Counted from the stretch's first letter, positions 1 to 5,712 are shown. The stretch is 7,942 nt of DNA from Flavobacteriales bacterium (GCA_947462695.1 CANHQC010000084.1:1-7942), one strand, 5' to 3'. Translations and numbers: made by a program. Notes: generated from the sequence alone by a model not told the origin.

Positions 1-347
1 ACAATAAAGGATATTTTGGGTCAGGAACGAACGGCACGAATTTCAATGACTTTTGGCAATTTGACTTAACGTCACTTTCACTGAACGAATCTCTGACTGA
101 AGAAACGCGGATTTTTCCAAATCCAACAAATGGTGAATTTACCATTCAACTTCCTTCTGTAATTGATTACCAATTTCCACTAACCATGGAAATCGTCCAC
201 ACGAATGGTACTGTAATGGATAAACAAGTCGTTGAATCTTCAGTACAACACATTCAATTAAACAACAGAATACCATTTGGTATTTATTCTGTCAACCTGC
301 GAAAGGATCAGGAAATACTGCTCACAAAAAAAATACTTTACAATTGA
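1..347 (+). CDS. Kelch-type secreted protein, C-terminal end only (T9SS cargo)
   Basis: This is the last part of a gene that enters from the left edge; the reading frame begins at base 3 and stops with TGA at 345-347, giving 114 visible residues. The first residues (GYFGSGTNGTNFNDFWQFD) are a final kelch blade: a Gly-Tyr strand ending in G-x-G, then D-F-W-x-F. After a short linker (SLNESLTEE) comes IFPNPTNGEFTI, the start of a T9SS type A sorting domain of about 75 residues, ending in a Lys-rich tail (LLTKKILYN). Such domains direct export through the type IX system and are usually removed at the cell surface. The same blade-linker-sorting order occurs in the next two genes, so this is most likely a third paralogue. 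The N-terminus and blade number are outside the window. The next gene's ATG follows after 5 bp, which suggests one operon. Molecular function unknown. Confidence 0.85.
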   Translation, partial: NKGYFGSGTNGTNFNDFWQFDLTSLSLNESLTEETRIFPNPTNGEFTIQLPSVIDYQFPLTMEIVHTNGTVMDKQVVESSVQHIQLNNRIPFGIYSVNLRKDQEILLTKKILYN

Positions 348-352
348 GAATT

Positions 353-1576
353 ATGCGCATACTATTAGTCATATATAGTTTAACCTCACTTTTTCATTTA
401 TCGGCTCAACTCGAAAATAGTTGGGTGAAGAAAAATGATTTTGGAGGATTGAAACGTGAACGTGCCGTAGCATTCGCTATCGGTAATTACGGTTACATCG
501 CAACTGGAGTAGATACAGCTGAAGTTGTTTTGAATGATTTATGGCAATACGACCCTTCAAATGATACGTGGTCTCAAAAAGCGAATTTACCGGGCTCTCC
601 GCGCAGAGATGCTGTTGCATTTTCCGTGGATGGAAAAGGTTATGTAGGCACAGGTATTGATGCCGATGAAGCATTAGGCGCCAATAAATTAAAGGACTTT
701 TGGTCGTATGATCCAGCTTTAAACACTTGGGCTCAAGTTGCTGATTATCCGGGTGTTGGCGGATTAGGTTTGTACTTTGCAACTGCTTTTGATTTAGATG
801 GGAAAGGTTACGTATGTTGCGGAAAAGTAGGCCCAAATTCATACTCGAATCAACTTTGGGAATATAAACCGAGTTTAAATCAGTGGACGCAACGAGCAAA
901 TTTTCCGGGTGGAGTACGCTATCAATTGGCCTCGTTCTCAATAGGTTTATATGGCTATGTAGGACTTGGTGCTGATCAAGACATCTTAAGAAAAGATTTC
1001 TGGAGATACAACGCTGGATCTAATCAATGGACTCAAATTGCAAACTTACCGGCAAGTGAACGAGCAGCAAGCGTGACGTTTTCCATTGGGAACAGGGGAT
1101 TTGTTTGTATGGGAACAGATGGTGGATTATTAGACGATTTATGGGAATATATTCCTGAAATAGACTATTGGGTGAGCCGAGCGCCTTATGGCGGATCAGA
1201 ACGCAAGAATGCCGTAGGATTCGTTGTCAATAATAAAGCATACGTGGGTACCGGAAATGGATATACTGGTAAAAAACAAAGCATTGAAGAATACACACCA
1301 ATGCAATTAGTTGGTTTAAACGACCCTAGTTTAGCTCAAATTTCCATTTTCCCAAATCCAACGGCAGATTATTTTCGAATTGATCATAAATCGACAGAGC
1401 CTTTAAGCGTAGCAATTTTTTCAGTTTCAGGAAAACTCGTTTATGAAAACAATTCTCTTGAAGACAATGAACCAATCGACGTAAGTAATTTACAAACTGG
1501 GAGTTATATAGTACGCGTGTCTTTAACCAATCAACTCTCCGTCTTTTCAACACAACTATTGATTTCAAACAAATGA
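353..1576 (+). CDS. Secreted six-blade kelch-repeat protein with T9SS sorting domain
   Basis: The product is 407 residues from the ATG at 353. A TTG at 344 is in frame but overlaps the upstream stop and would put two extra residues and a second Met ahead of a good signal peptide, so the ATG is preferred. Residues 1-18 (MRILLVIYSLTSLFHLSA) form a Sec signal peptide with likely cleavage before Gln19. Six kelch blades follow; their glycine strands lie near residues 47-52 (GYIATG), 97-101, 152-157, 201-206, 249-254 and 296-301, most followed by a D-[LF]-W-x-Y strand. Six blades are enough to close a beta propeller. Residues 332-407, starting IFPNPTADYF, are a T9SS type A sorting domain. The protein should be exported and either attached to or released from the cell surface. 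Propellers of this kind bind ligands or act as enzymes; no catalytic signature was seen, so the function is unknown. Its stop overlaps the next start by 4 bp (ATGA). Confidence 0.92.
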   Translation: MRILLVIYSLTSLFHLSAQLENSWVKKNDFGGLKRERAVAFAIGNYGYIATGVDTAEVVLNDLWQYDPSNDTWSQKANLPGSPRRDAVAFSVDGKGYVGTGIDADEALGANKLKDFWSYDPALNTWAQVADYPGVGGLGLYFATAFDLDGKGYVCCGKVGPNSYSNQLWEYKPSLNQWTQRANFPGGVRYQLASFSIGLYGYVGLGADQDILRKDFWRYNAGSNQWTQIANLPASERAASVTFSIGNRGFVCMGTDGGLLDDLWEYIPEIDYWVSRAPYGGSERKNAVGFVVNNKAYVGTGNGYTGKKQSIEEYTPMQLVGLNDPSLAQISIFPNPTADYFRIDHKSTEPLSVAIFSVSGKLVYENNSLEDNEPIDVSNLQTGSYIVRVSLTNQLSVFSTQLLISNK

Positions 1577-2775
1577 GAAAATATTTGATTTTAATTATAC
1601 TTGCCTCTACTTGTGCCCTTTACGCTCAGGATTCATGGCAGCAATTGGATTCAGTTAATGGTCCGTCTAAAGGCAGTTGTGCCGCTTTCGTTATTCAAGG
1701 CGAAGGGTTTGTTGTTGGCGGATTAGACGATTTTGGCTTTAAGCGCAAGATGTATTCTTACGATCCTTTTCAAAATGATTGGGACGATGAACTTTCATTG
1801 GGCGGATTGAATGGATCTGGTCTTGATAGAGCATCAGCCACATCATTCTCTATCAATAATAAAGGTTACGTCTGTTTAGGACAAGGACAAACCAATCCGT
1901 ATTTCAAAGATTTATGGGAGTACAACCATGAAACGGAGGCTTGGACACAAAAGGCCGACTTTATTGGAACTGCCAGAAGGCAAGCCATAGGATTCTCAGT
2001 GGATGATTTTGGATACGTAGGAACTGGACAAGATGCCGCCGGATTGTGCAACGATTTTTACAAGTTCGATCCTACAACGAATACTTGGTCGCAACTGAAT
2101 GATTTTCCTGGAACACCAAGAAGACAAGCCGTTGGATTTGCAATGGGTGGAGAAGGATACGTTGGAACAGGAGACGATGGCGTATTGCGAAAAGACTTTT
2201 GGATGTACCTGCCGACAACTGATACATGGATTCAGAAAGCCGATTTCCCGGGAACAGCTAGAGCTGGAGCAACTGGTTGGGGTGTGTTTCCAACCGGATT
2301 TATTGCAACTGGTGAGGATATCAATTTTGAATATAAAAAAGACGTTTGGGAATACAATTACTTCAGCAACTCTTGGGTACAACGGGCTGATTTACCTGGC
2401 GCAGCCAGAAAAAATGCCATTTCCTTTGTGATTGACGGAATTGCGTATTTAGGAACCGGATTTAACGGCTCATTTATGGATGACTTTTATAGTTATACAG
2501 GTATCGTTGGATTGAAAGATGAAATCATCGCTTCAATAGAGGCATTTCCAAATCCTACAACTGATCGCTTTATTATCAAAAGTAAAGTACCCTTGCGTTC
2601 GGATCAGTTAGAGATCTATTCGATTACTGGACAAAACGTATCGTCAAGTTTCAATTTCGTGTGTACGCCGGAAGGTGGGGAAATCAATTGCACGAATGCC
2701 GTTACAGGAAATTATATTGTCCGTATTCATGTTGATAATCAACAGATTTTGAATTGTAAATTGACAAAAATATGA
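1573..2775 (+). CDS. Second secreted six-blade kelch-repeat protein with T9SS sorting domain
   Basis: The product is 400 residues. Residues 1-18 (MRKYLILIILASTCALYA) are a Sec signal peptide, with cleavage expected before Gln19. Six kelch blades have glycine strands near residues 45-50, 98-103, 147-152, 195-200, 242-247 and 291-296; blades 3 and 4 are very alike (both GYVGTG, each preceded by an A[IV]GF strand and an ARRQ or PRRQ turn). The linker VGLKDE matches VGLND in the upstream protein. A T9SS type A sorting domain starts at FPNP (residues 325-328). It carries two cysteines (C364 and C373) that the upstream paralogue lacks in its sorting domain. The ATG overlaps the upstream TGA, and the TGA overlaps the downstream ATG, so translational coupling within one operon is likely. 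It is an evident paralogue of its neighbour, probably from tandem duplication. Function unknown; a surface ligand-binding propeller is the general expectation. Confidence 0.92.
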   Translation: MRKYLILIILASTCALYAQDSWQQLDSVNGPSKGSCAAFVIQGEGFVVGGLDDFGFKRKMYSYDPFQNDWDDELSLGGLNGSGLDRASATSFSINNKGYVCLGQGQTNPYFKDLWEYNHETEAWTQKADFIGTARRQAIGFSVDDFGYVGTGQDAAGLCNDFYKFDPTTNTWSQLNDFPGTPRRQAVGFAMGGEGYVGTGDDGVLRKDFWMYLPTTDTWIQKADFPGTARAGATGWGVFPTGFIATGEDINFEYKKDVWEYNYFSNSWVQRADLPGAARKNAISFVIDGIAYLGTGFNGSFMDDFYSYTGIVGLKDEIIASIEAFPNPTTDRFIIKSKVPLRSDQLEIYSITGQNVSSSFNFVCTPEGGEINCTNAVTGNYIVRIHVDNQQILNCKLTKI

Positions 2776-3119
2776 TGATACGCTCGTTTATTTTGGTCAT
2801 TGTTTTGGTCATTTTTGGCTGTACTTCACGTCCGCCCGAACAGAATAACATCAAGGAAAAAGAGAATAAAACATCCACCGCTCCAATGTATCAGGTTGTG
2901 ATCACGGAGAATCGTGGTGGATTTGGGTATCAAATTTTGAAAGACGGTAAGCTCGTTATTGATCAACCGACTATTCCCGCTATTCAGGGAAATCAATTTT
3001 TTTCTACTCGTGAAAAAGCTCAAAAAACTGCTGATTACCTTACAGAGAAACTCAAGAAAGGCATCTTCCCTCCTACTTTAGCTGTTGAGGAACTTGATAG
3101 TCTAGATGTCTTAAATTAA
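2772..3119 (+). CDS. Small DUF4907-family lipoprotein
   Basis: The product is 115 residues. The N-terminus (MMIRSFILVIVLVIFGC) is a lipoprotein-type signal with Cys17 as the probable lipidated residue; Phe at -2 of the lipobox is somewhat unusual, and an ATG at 2775 is an equally possible start. A short Lys/Glu/Asn-rich tether (residues 19-38) leads to a compact domain at about residues 39-104 that I recognise as DUF4907 by its features: YQVVITENRGGFGYQI, the DGKLVIDQPTIPA block, and a C-terminal helix ending KKGIFPPT. DUF4907 proteins are small Bacteroidota proteins of unknown function, and from memory they are often encoded next to kelch-repeat genes, as here. The start overlaps the kelch gene's stop by 4 bp, so it is the last cistron of the operon. 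It is probably membrane-anchored and may partner the exported kelch proteins; that partnership is inference. The TAA stop overlaps the T-tract end of the opposite-strand RNA candidate. Confidence 0.85.
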   Translation: MMIRSFILVIVLVIFGCTSRPPEQNNIKEKENKTSTAPMYQVVITENRGGFGYQILKDGKLVIDQPTIPAIQGNQFFSTREKAQKTADYLTEKLKKGIFPPTLAVEELDSLDVLN

Positions 3120-3337
3120 AAAACCCATGCAGCTGTATTTTCTGAAGCTTCAGAAAACACGATTAGGATTGCCGATAAACGCTGTAATCTGCTGTTAGAA
3201 AAATCCAATCCTTTCGGCTGCAGCCCGCCATTGTTTACCTAAGACGTTCCTTAAGGTCAAATAGGTAAGCTTCAAGATGAAACTGCATGGGCTCCGCATA
3301 GCGGATAGGTCACTGCGCTATCACTGTAGCGGTACCT
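3118..3337 (-). ncRNA. Candidate structured non-coding RNA of about 220 nt, family not recognised
   Basis: This is not coding sequence, yet it is packed with helices. In minus-strand order: a bulged hairpin (3337-3307), a 5-bp hairpin with a 3-nt loop (3305-3293), a perfect 9-bp closing stem cccatgcag/ctgcatggg (3291-3283 with 3132-3124), and directly after its 3' arm six T (3123-3118). Inside the closing stem lie an 8-bp helix (3270-3263 with 3240-3233, one G-U pair), two crossing helices (3218-3214/3175-3171 and 3212-3207/3170-3165), a small bulged hairpin (3196-3178) and a 20-nt palindrome (3157-3138) that folds to an 8-bp stem. The minus strand is chosen because the T-tract follows the closing stem on that strand and an exact TAnnTTTG box lies upstream; the plus strand offers neither. 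The first hairpin begins at about the expected transcription start. It shows no tmRNA, RNase P, SRP Alu or domain IV, or tRNA-like landmarks. A diverged 6S-like RNA, a 3' UTR of the LapA-like gene, or a bidirectional terminator region remain possible. Confidence 0.55.
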
Positions 3338-3343
3338 CTTTAA

Positions 3344-3351
3344 CAAAAATA
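3344..3351 (-). promoter_or_regulatory. Bacteroidota-type -7 box for the structured RNA
   Basis: Read on the minus strand the bases are TATTTTTG, an exact match to the Bacteroidota consensus TAnnTTTG. The box lies just past the stop of the LapA-like gene (3357-3359). It predicts a start near 3336-3338, where the first hairpin of the RNA candidate begins. No convincing -33 TTTG was found at the usual distance, so the call rests on the -7 box and its position. Confidence 0.45.
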
Positions 3352-3356
3352 GTGAA

Positions 3357-3641
3357 TTATATAGACTTTTTTAACTCCGCTAACTCCTTTTGAAGGTCTT
3401 CTAATTCGCGCTGTTTATTTCTCAATCGCGCTGCTCTGGGAATATAACCAAATGCATATCCAAACAACATACTGAAAATGATAATCATTGAAAGCGGAGC
3501 AGTTCGATATGCGATGAGTAAATGAACGCCGGTTGAATTCCAGTTTAAAGTGGCAAAAATCACTCCAATGATTCCAGCCAACGCGCTTAGTATAAACTTT
3601 ATTTTTTCTTTTACGGGTAAACTGATCCAAAATTGCTTCAT
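3357..3641 (-). CDS. Small LapA-like (DUF1049) inner-membrane protein
   Basis: The product is 94 residues. There are two membrane segments (about residues 14-32 and 49-67) joined by a short loop with the N-W-N-S-T-G-V-H pattern, then a charged helix (72-92, RNKQRELEDLQKELAELKK) with heptad-like Leu spacing that should form a short coiled coil on the cytoplasmic side. This layout matches the lipopolysaccharide assembly protein A (LapA/DUF1049) family, whose E. coli member works with LapB to control the LpxC level. Many small family members outside proteobacteria have no tested role, so the assignment here is to the family and not to that function. It is transcribed away from efp from a 42-bp intergenic space between the LapA-like ATG and the upstream in-frame ATG of efp. 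The stop is followed closely by the promoter box of the RNA candidate. Confidence 0.75.
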   Translation of the reverse strand: MKQFWISLPVKEKIKFILSALAGIIGVIFATLNWNSTGVHLLIAYRTAPLSMIIIFSMLFGYAFGYIPRAARLRNKQRELEDLQKELAELKKSI

Positions 3642-3656
3642 GACTAGAATTTTATC

Positions 3657-3664
3657 CGAAAATA
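3657..3664 (-). promoter_or_regulatory. Possible -7 box of the LapA-like gene
   Basis: On the minus strand the bases read TATTTTCG, one mismatch from TAnnTTTG, 15 bp before the ATG. A T-rich stretch lies upstream but there is no clear -33 TTTG. It would start a transcript with a very short leader. This is a weak call. Confidence 0.3.
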
Positions 3665-3695
3665 GGAAAGAAATGGTGAAAAGTTGAAATTCTCT

Positions 3696-3703
3696 TATAT
3701 TTG
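3696..3703 (+). promoter_or_regulatory. Bacteroidota-type -7 box for efp
   Basis: TATATTTG matches TAnnTTTG exactly. Transcription should begin near 3709-3711, giving a leader of about a dozen bases before the ATG at 3723. The box lies downstream of the in-frame ATG at 3684, so that upstream ATG could not be on the transcript. The -33 region shows no clear TTTG. Confidence 0.55.
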
Positions 3704-3722
3704 CGACGAAAAAAAAGCGTTC

Positions 3723-4292
3723 ATGGCAACTACAGCAGAAATTAAAAATGGCTTGTGTATCAAGTTAAATGAAAAACTCTTTCAAATCATTGAATTCCAA
3801 CATGTGAAACCAGGTAAAGGCCCAGCATTTGTGCGTACAAAAATGCGTCAAATTGAATCTGGAAAAGTTCTTGATCACACGTTTTCTGCCGGACATAAAA
3901 TTGATACTGTTCGCATAGAAAACCGCGAGTATCAGTATTTATATCAAGAAGGAAGTGATTATGTTTTCATGAACAATGAATCTTTTGAGCAAGTCAATAT
4001 CCCGGGTAAAATGATCGAAAAGCCATTGTTTTTAATGGAGGGAATGATTTGCAATATCCTATTTCACGCAGAGGAAGAGACGCCGTTGGTAGTGGAATTG
4101 CCAATGTATATTATCTCTGAAGTTACGTATACTGAACCAGGAGTTAAAGGAGATACAGCCACTAACTCAATGAAACCAGCAACGATTGCCACTGGTGCAG
4201 AAGTAAAAGTGCCGTTGTTCATCGATAATGGTGAAGTGATTAAAGTAGATACACGAACTGGCGTTTACGTCGAGAGAGTGAAGAACAAATAA
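3723..4292 (+). CDS. efp: Translation elongation factor P
   Basis: The product is 189 residues (E. coli EF-P has 188). EF-P binds the ribosome between the P and E sites and relieves stalling at consecutive prolines by stabilising the peptidyl-tRNA. The three expected domains are visible: an N-terminal KOW-like domain (about 1-64), a first OB domain (about 65-127), and a C-terminal OB domain with the family signature near its start (GDTATNSMKPATIATGAEVKVPLFI), ending TRTGVYVERV. The tip loop reads VKPGKGPAFVR, with Lys32 at the position that is modified in many bacteria. The loop has the PGKGP form, so the lysine may work without modification. The frame is open upstream to an ATG at 3684, but the 13 extra residues lack EF-P similarity and contain the promoter box, so the start is placed at 3723 (MATTAEIKNG). 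It is divergent from the LapA-like gene and followed by an intrinsic terminator, hence probably monocistronic. Confidence 0.97.
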   Translation: MATTAEIKNGLCIKLNEKLFQIIEFQHVKPGKGPAFVRTKMRQIESGKVLDHTFSAGHKIDTVRIENREYQYLYQEGSDYVFMNNESFEQVNIPGKMIEKPLFLMEGMICNILFHAEEETPLVVELPMYIISEVTYTEPGVKGDTATNSMKPATIATGAEVKVPLFIDNGEVIKVDTRTGVYVERVKNK

Positions 4293-4300
4293 TTGAAACG

Positions 4301-4322
4301 AAGGAGCTAAGCTCCTTTTTTT
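4301..4322 (+). terminator. Intrinsic terminator of efp
   Basis: A perfect 7-bp stem, aaggagc with gctcctt, encloses a 3-nt loop (taa) and runs into a T-tract at 4316-4322. It begins 9 bp after the efp stop. This is a classical Rho-independent terminator. Confidence 0.9.
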
Positions 4323-4337
4323 ATGCGCAAACATTTT

Positions 4338-4345
4338 TATCTTTT
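4338..4345 (+). promoter_or_regulatory. Possible -7 box of the DUF2452 gene
   Basis: TATCTTTT is one base from TAnnTTTG (last G replaced by T) and lies 26 bp before the ATG, after the efp terminator. The -33 region falls in the terminator T-tract and has no TTTG. The gene needs its own promoter because the terminator separates it from efp, but this exact site is uncertain. Confidence 0.3.
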
Positions 4346-4371
4346 ACGGGTTACTAATAGAAACAGTTGCC

Positions 4372-4830
4372 ATGAATGATGATTTTATCAATCCAATAGA
4401 TCCAGATAAAATAACTGAAAATCCGCATTCACTTGCCTATCCCCATCACGCAGGAAGTGCAGTTGTTAAACCTATTGATCAAGGCAAAATGAAAGGTCGG
4501 GCAGTTTCAGCCATGGAACATCAAACCGATATGCAGCTGCAACAAATCTATGAACAAATGCAGCTGTTGGCAGCACAAGCCAATAAGTTAAGTGATCGAA
4601 AGAAAATTGCTGAATTCATTTATTTGGCAGAGATGCGTTTCGAACCGCTTATTAACCACACGTATTTTCTCTATCAGCGGGAATCAGGAGAATATGTATT
4701 ATCGATGATTGGACCGGATCAGTGGGGCAAGTCGAAATCACTGCCAACTTATATTGCCACCATTAAATTACTTGCAGACCACACGTGGGATATTCAAGAT
4801 AAAAATCCAAATGTCGATTTCGGCAGTTAA
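4372..4830 (+). CDS. DUF2452 domain protein
   Basis: The product is 152 residues. There is no signal peptide or membrane segment, so it is probably cytoplasmic. The N-terminal third is polar and Pro/His-rich (NPHSLAYPHHAGSAVVKP, about residues 17-34). It is followed by a helix rich in Gln and Met (about 50-75) and a C-terminal domain with the blocks FIYLAEMRFEP (82-92) and YFLYQRESGEYVLSMIGPDQWG (98-119). I recognise this pattern as DUF2452, a family shared with the human protein C1orf50, in which the block Y-x-L-Y-x-R-E-S-G followed by S-x-I-x-P-x-x-W-G is conserved. Its biochemical role is unknown. It stands alone between the efp terminator and yaaA; its stop is one base from the yaaA stop on the other strand, so the two transcripts must overlap or end within each other. 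The start ATG is followed by a second in-frame Met only at residue 40. Confidence 0.85.
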   Translation: MNDDFINPIDPDKITENPHSLAYPHHAGSAVVKPIDQGKMKGRAVSAMEHQTDMQLQQIYEQMQLLAAQANKLSDRKKIAEFIYLAEMRFEPLINHTYFLYQRESGEYVLSMIGPDQWGKSKSLPTYIATIKLLADHTWDIQDKNPNVDFGS

Positions 4831-4831
4831 T

Positions 4832-5596
4832 TTATCGGACATAAACCCACTCCCTTTCACTGGATAGGTTTTCATCAAACTGATACCTGTCCTCGCTATA
4901 TAACTTTAGTTGATCTATACTCTCCAATTCATTTTGAATAAGGTATCGCGCCATTTTACCACGCGCATGTTTGGCATACATCATAACCGTTTTATACTCC
5001 CCATTTTTGTATTCTTTAAAAATTGGCGTGATCATGTCAACGTGAAGTTTTTTTGGATGTATAGCTTTTGCATATTCAGTTGATGCTAAATTGACTATAA
5101 CTTCACCTTTTTCAGACTCTTTATTTAAGTGCGAAGTCAATTTATCTCCCCAGAATGCATAAAGATTTTTACTTTTCGATGAGACCTCCCATTTTGTACC
5201 CATTTCTAATCGGTATGGAAACATTAAATCCAACGGTTTAAGAATTCCATATAACCCAGATAGAATCCTCAATTTTTCTTGAGCCTTATTGAGTTCCTCT
5301 GTAGTCAATGTTTCAGCGCTTAATCCTCTATATGCTTCTCCGTTGAAGGTAAAAACGGACTGAAAAACTGAATCAGTGAGAGCTGTTGGAAATTCCCATG
5401 ACGAATAGCGTTGCGCATTTAACTCCGCTAAATCACTTGAAATATGCATCAATTCAATGAGTTTAGTCGGTTTCAATCTTTTGAGTTTAGAAACTAATTG
5501 AGTTGTTTCTTTTTGAAAACATGGAATAGAGTACTTATCTACCTGAACCGGACATGCCGAATGCAAAGATTTCGCTGGAGATAACAGAATTTTCAT
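4832..5596 (-). CDS. yaaA: Peroxide stress protein YaaA (DUF328/UPF0246)
   Basis: The product is 254 residues (E. coli YaaA has 258) and can be followed along the whole family pattern: start MKILLSPAKSL (residues 1-11), LSGLYGILKPLDLMFPYRLEMG (112-133), LYAFWGDKLT (145-154), VNLASTEYAK (168-177), PKKLHVDMITPIF (181-193) and the basic block YAKHARGKMARYLI (207-220). In E. coli this protein is induced by OxyR during hydrogen peroxide stress and lowers intracellular free iron, limiting Fenton damage; it has a DNA-binding fold with a helix-hairpin-helix element. It is a soluble cytoplasmic protein. The start is the only ATG fitting the conserved N-terminus. It is convergent with the DUF2452 gene (1 bp between stops) and divergent from the large secreted-protein gene. 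The space upstream holds a perfect inverted repeat that could be an operator. On the minus strand, TAAAATTG just before the ATG is one mismatch from TAnnTTTG but would make the message nearly leaderless. Confidence 0.95.
   Translation of the reverse strand: MKILLSPAKSLHSACPVQVDKYSIPCFQKETTQLVSKLKRLKPTKLIELMHISSDLAELNAQRYSSWEFPTALTDSVFQSVFTFNGEAYRGLSAETLTTEELNKAQEKLRILSGLYGILKPLDLMFPYRLEMGTKWEVSSKSKNLYAFWGDKLTSHLNKESEKGEVIVNLASTEYAKAIHPKKLHVDMITPIFKEYKNGEYKTVMMYAKHARGKMARYLIQNELESIDQLKLYSEDRYQFDENLSSEREWVYVR
4862..4892 (+). other. Stable hairpin inside the 3' end of yaaA, beyond the DUF2452 stop
   Basis: Arms ggataggt (4862-4869) and acctgtcc (4885-4892) pair over 8 bp with one G-U pair (as read on the plus strand). 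Inside them atca/tgat (4874-4877, 4881-4884) pair around a 3-nt loop, leaving a 4-nt bulge. It lies 31 bp past the DUF2452 stop, within codons of the last yaaA residues. No T-tract follows on either strand, so it is not a canonical terminator. It might protect or end the DUF2452 message, or be chance. Confidence 0.35.
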
Positions 5597-5634
5597 AGTG
5601 CAATTTTACTTCAATTAACGGTAATCTATACGAA

Positions 5635-5663
5635 ATGTTCGAGAATTTAATTGAATCGAACAT
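5635..5663. promoter_or_regulatory. Perfect inverted repeat in the yaaA / secreted-protein divergent region
   Basis: Arms atgttcga (5635-5642) and tcgaacat (5656-5663) are exact reverse complements separated by 13 bp, with 21 bp between arm centres, which is two helical turns. The site lies 38 bp upstream of the yaaA ATG and 49 bp upstream of the ATG of the divergent gene. The geometry suits a dimeric regulator binding one face of the DNA. It is also a possible 8-bp hairpin, but no T-tract follows. The regulator is unknown. Of the rest of the 116-bp gap, only an 8-bp palindrome tagcgcta (5687-5694) is notable. Confidence 0.5.
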
Positions 5664-5712
5664 CTGAACTTGGTTTTTAGCTATTTTAGCGCTAGAACTT
5701 TAAAATCAAACT

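Noticed and set aside
477..941. Long minus-strand open frame of 154 codons opposite the first full kelch gene
   Set aside because: It is antisense to a clear signal-peptide/kelch/sorting-domain gene, its protein has no recognisable domain and a skewed composition, and no start signals fit.
1996..2431. Open frames on both strands overlapping the second kelch gene (minus 1996-2382, plus 2099-2431)
   Set aside because: Both are shadows of the kelch gene in other frames; the repeated blade sequence keeps stops away by chance.
2826..3023. Minus-strand frame of 65 codons opposite the DUF4907 lipoprotein
   Set aside because: It lies antisense to a recognisable family gene and has no domain of its own.
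3118..3337. tmRNA, RNase P RNA or SRP RNA as the identity of the structured block
   Set aside because: No tRNA-like Ala end or tag frame, no RNase P core blocks and no SRP domain IV sequence (GGAAGGAAGCAGC type) could be seen; the length is also wrong for the first two.
3233..3346. Integron attC-like recombination site in the structured intergenic block
   Set aside because: The helices suggested it, but the required RYYYAAC and GTTRRRY core pair was not found at matching ends, and no cassette or integrase is present.
3415..3630. Minus-strand frame of 71 codons overlapping the LapA-like gene
   Set aside because: It is a frame-shifted shadow of the 94-residue protein, whose two membrane segments and coiled coil are convincing.
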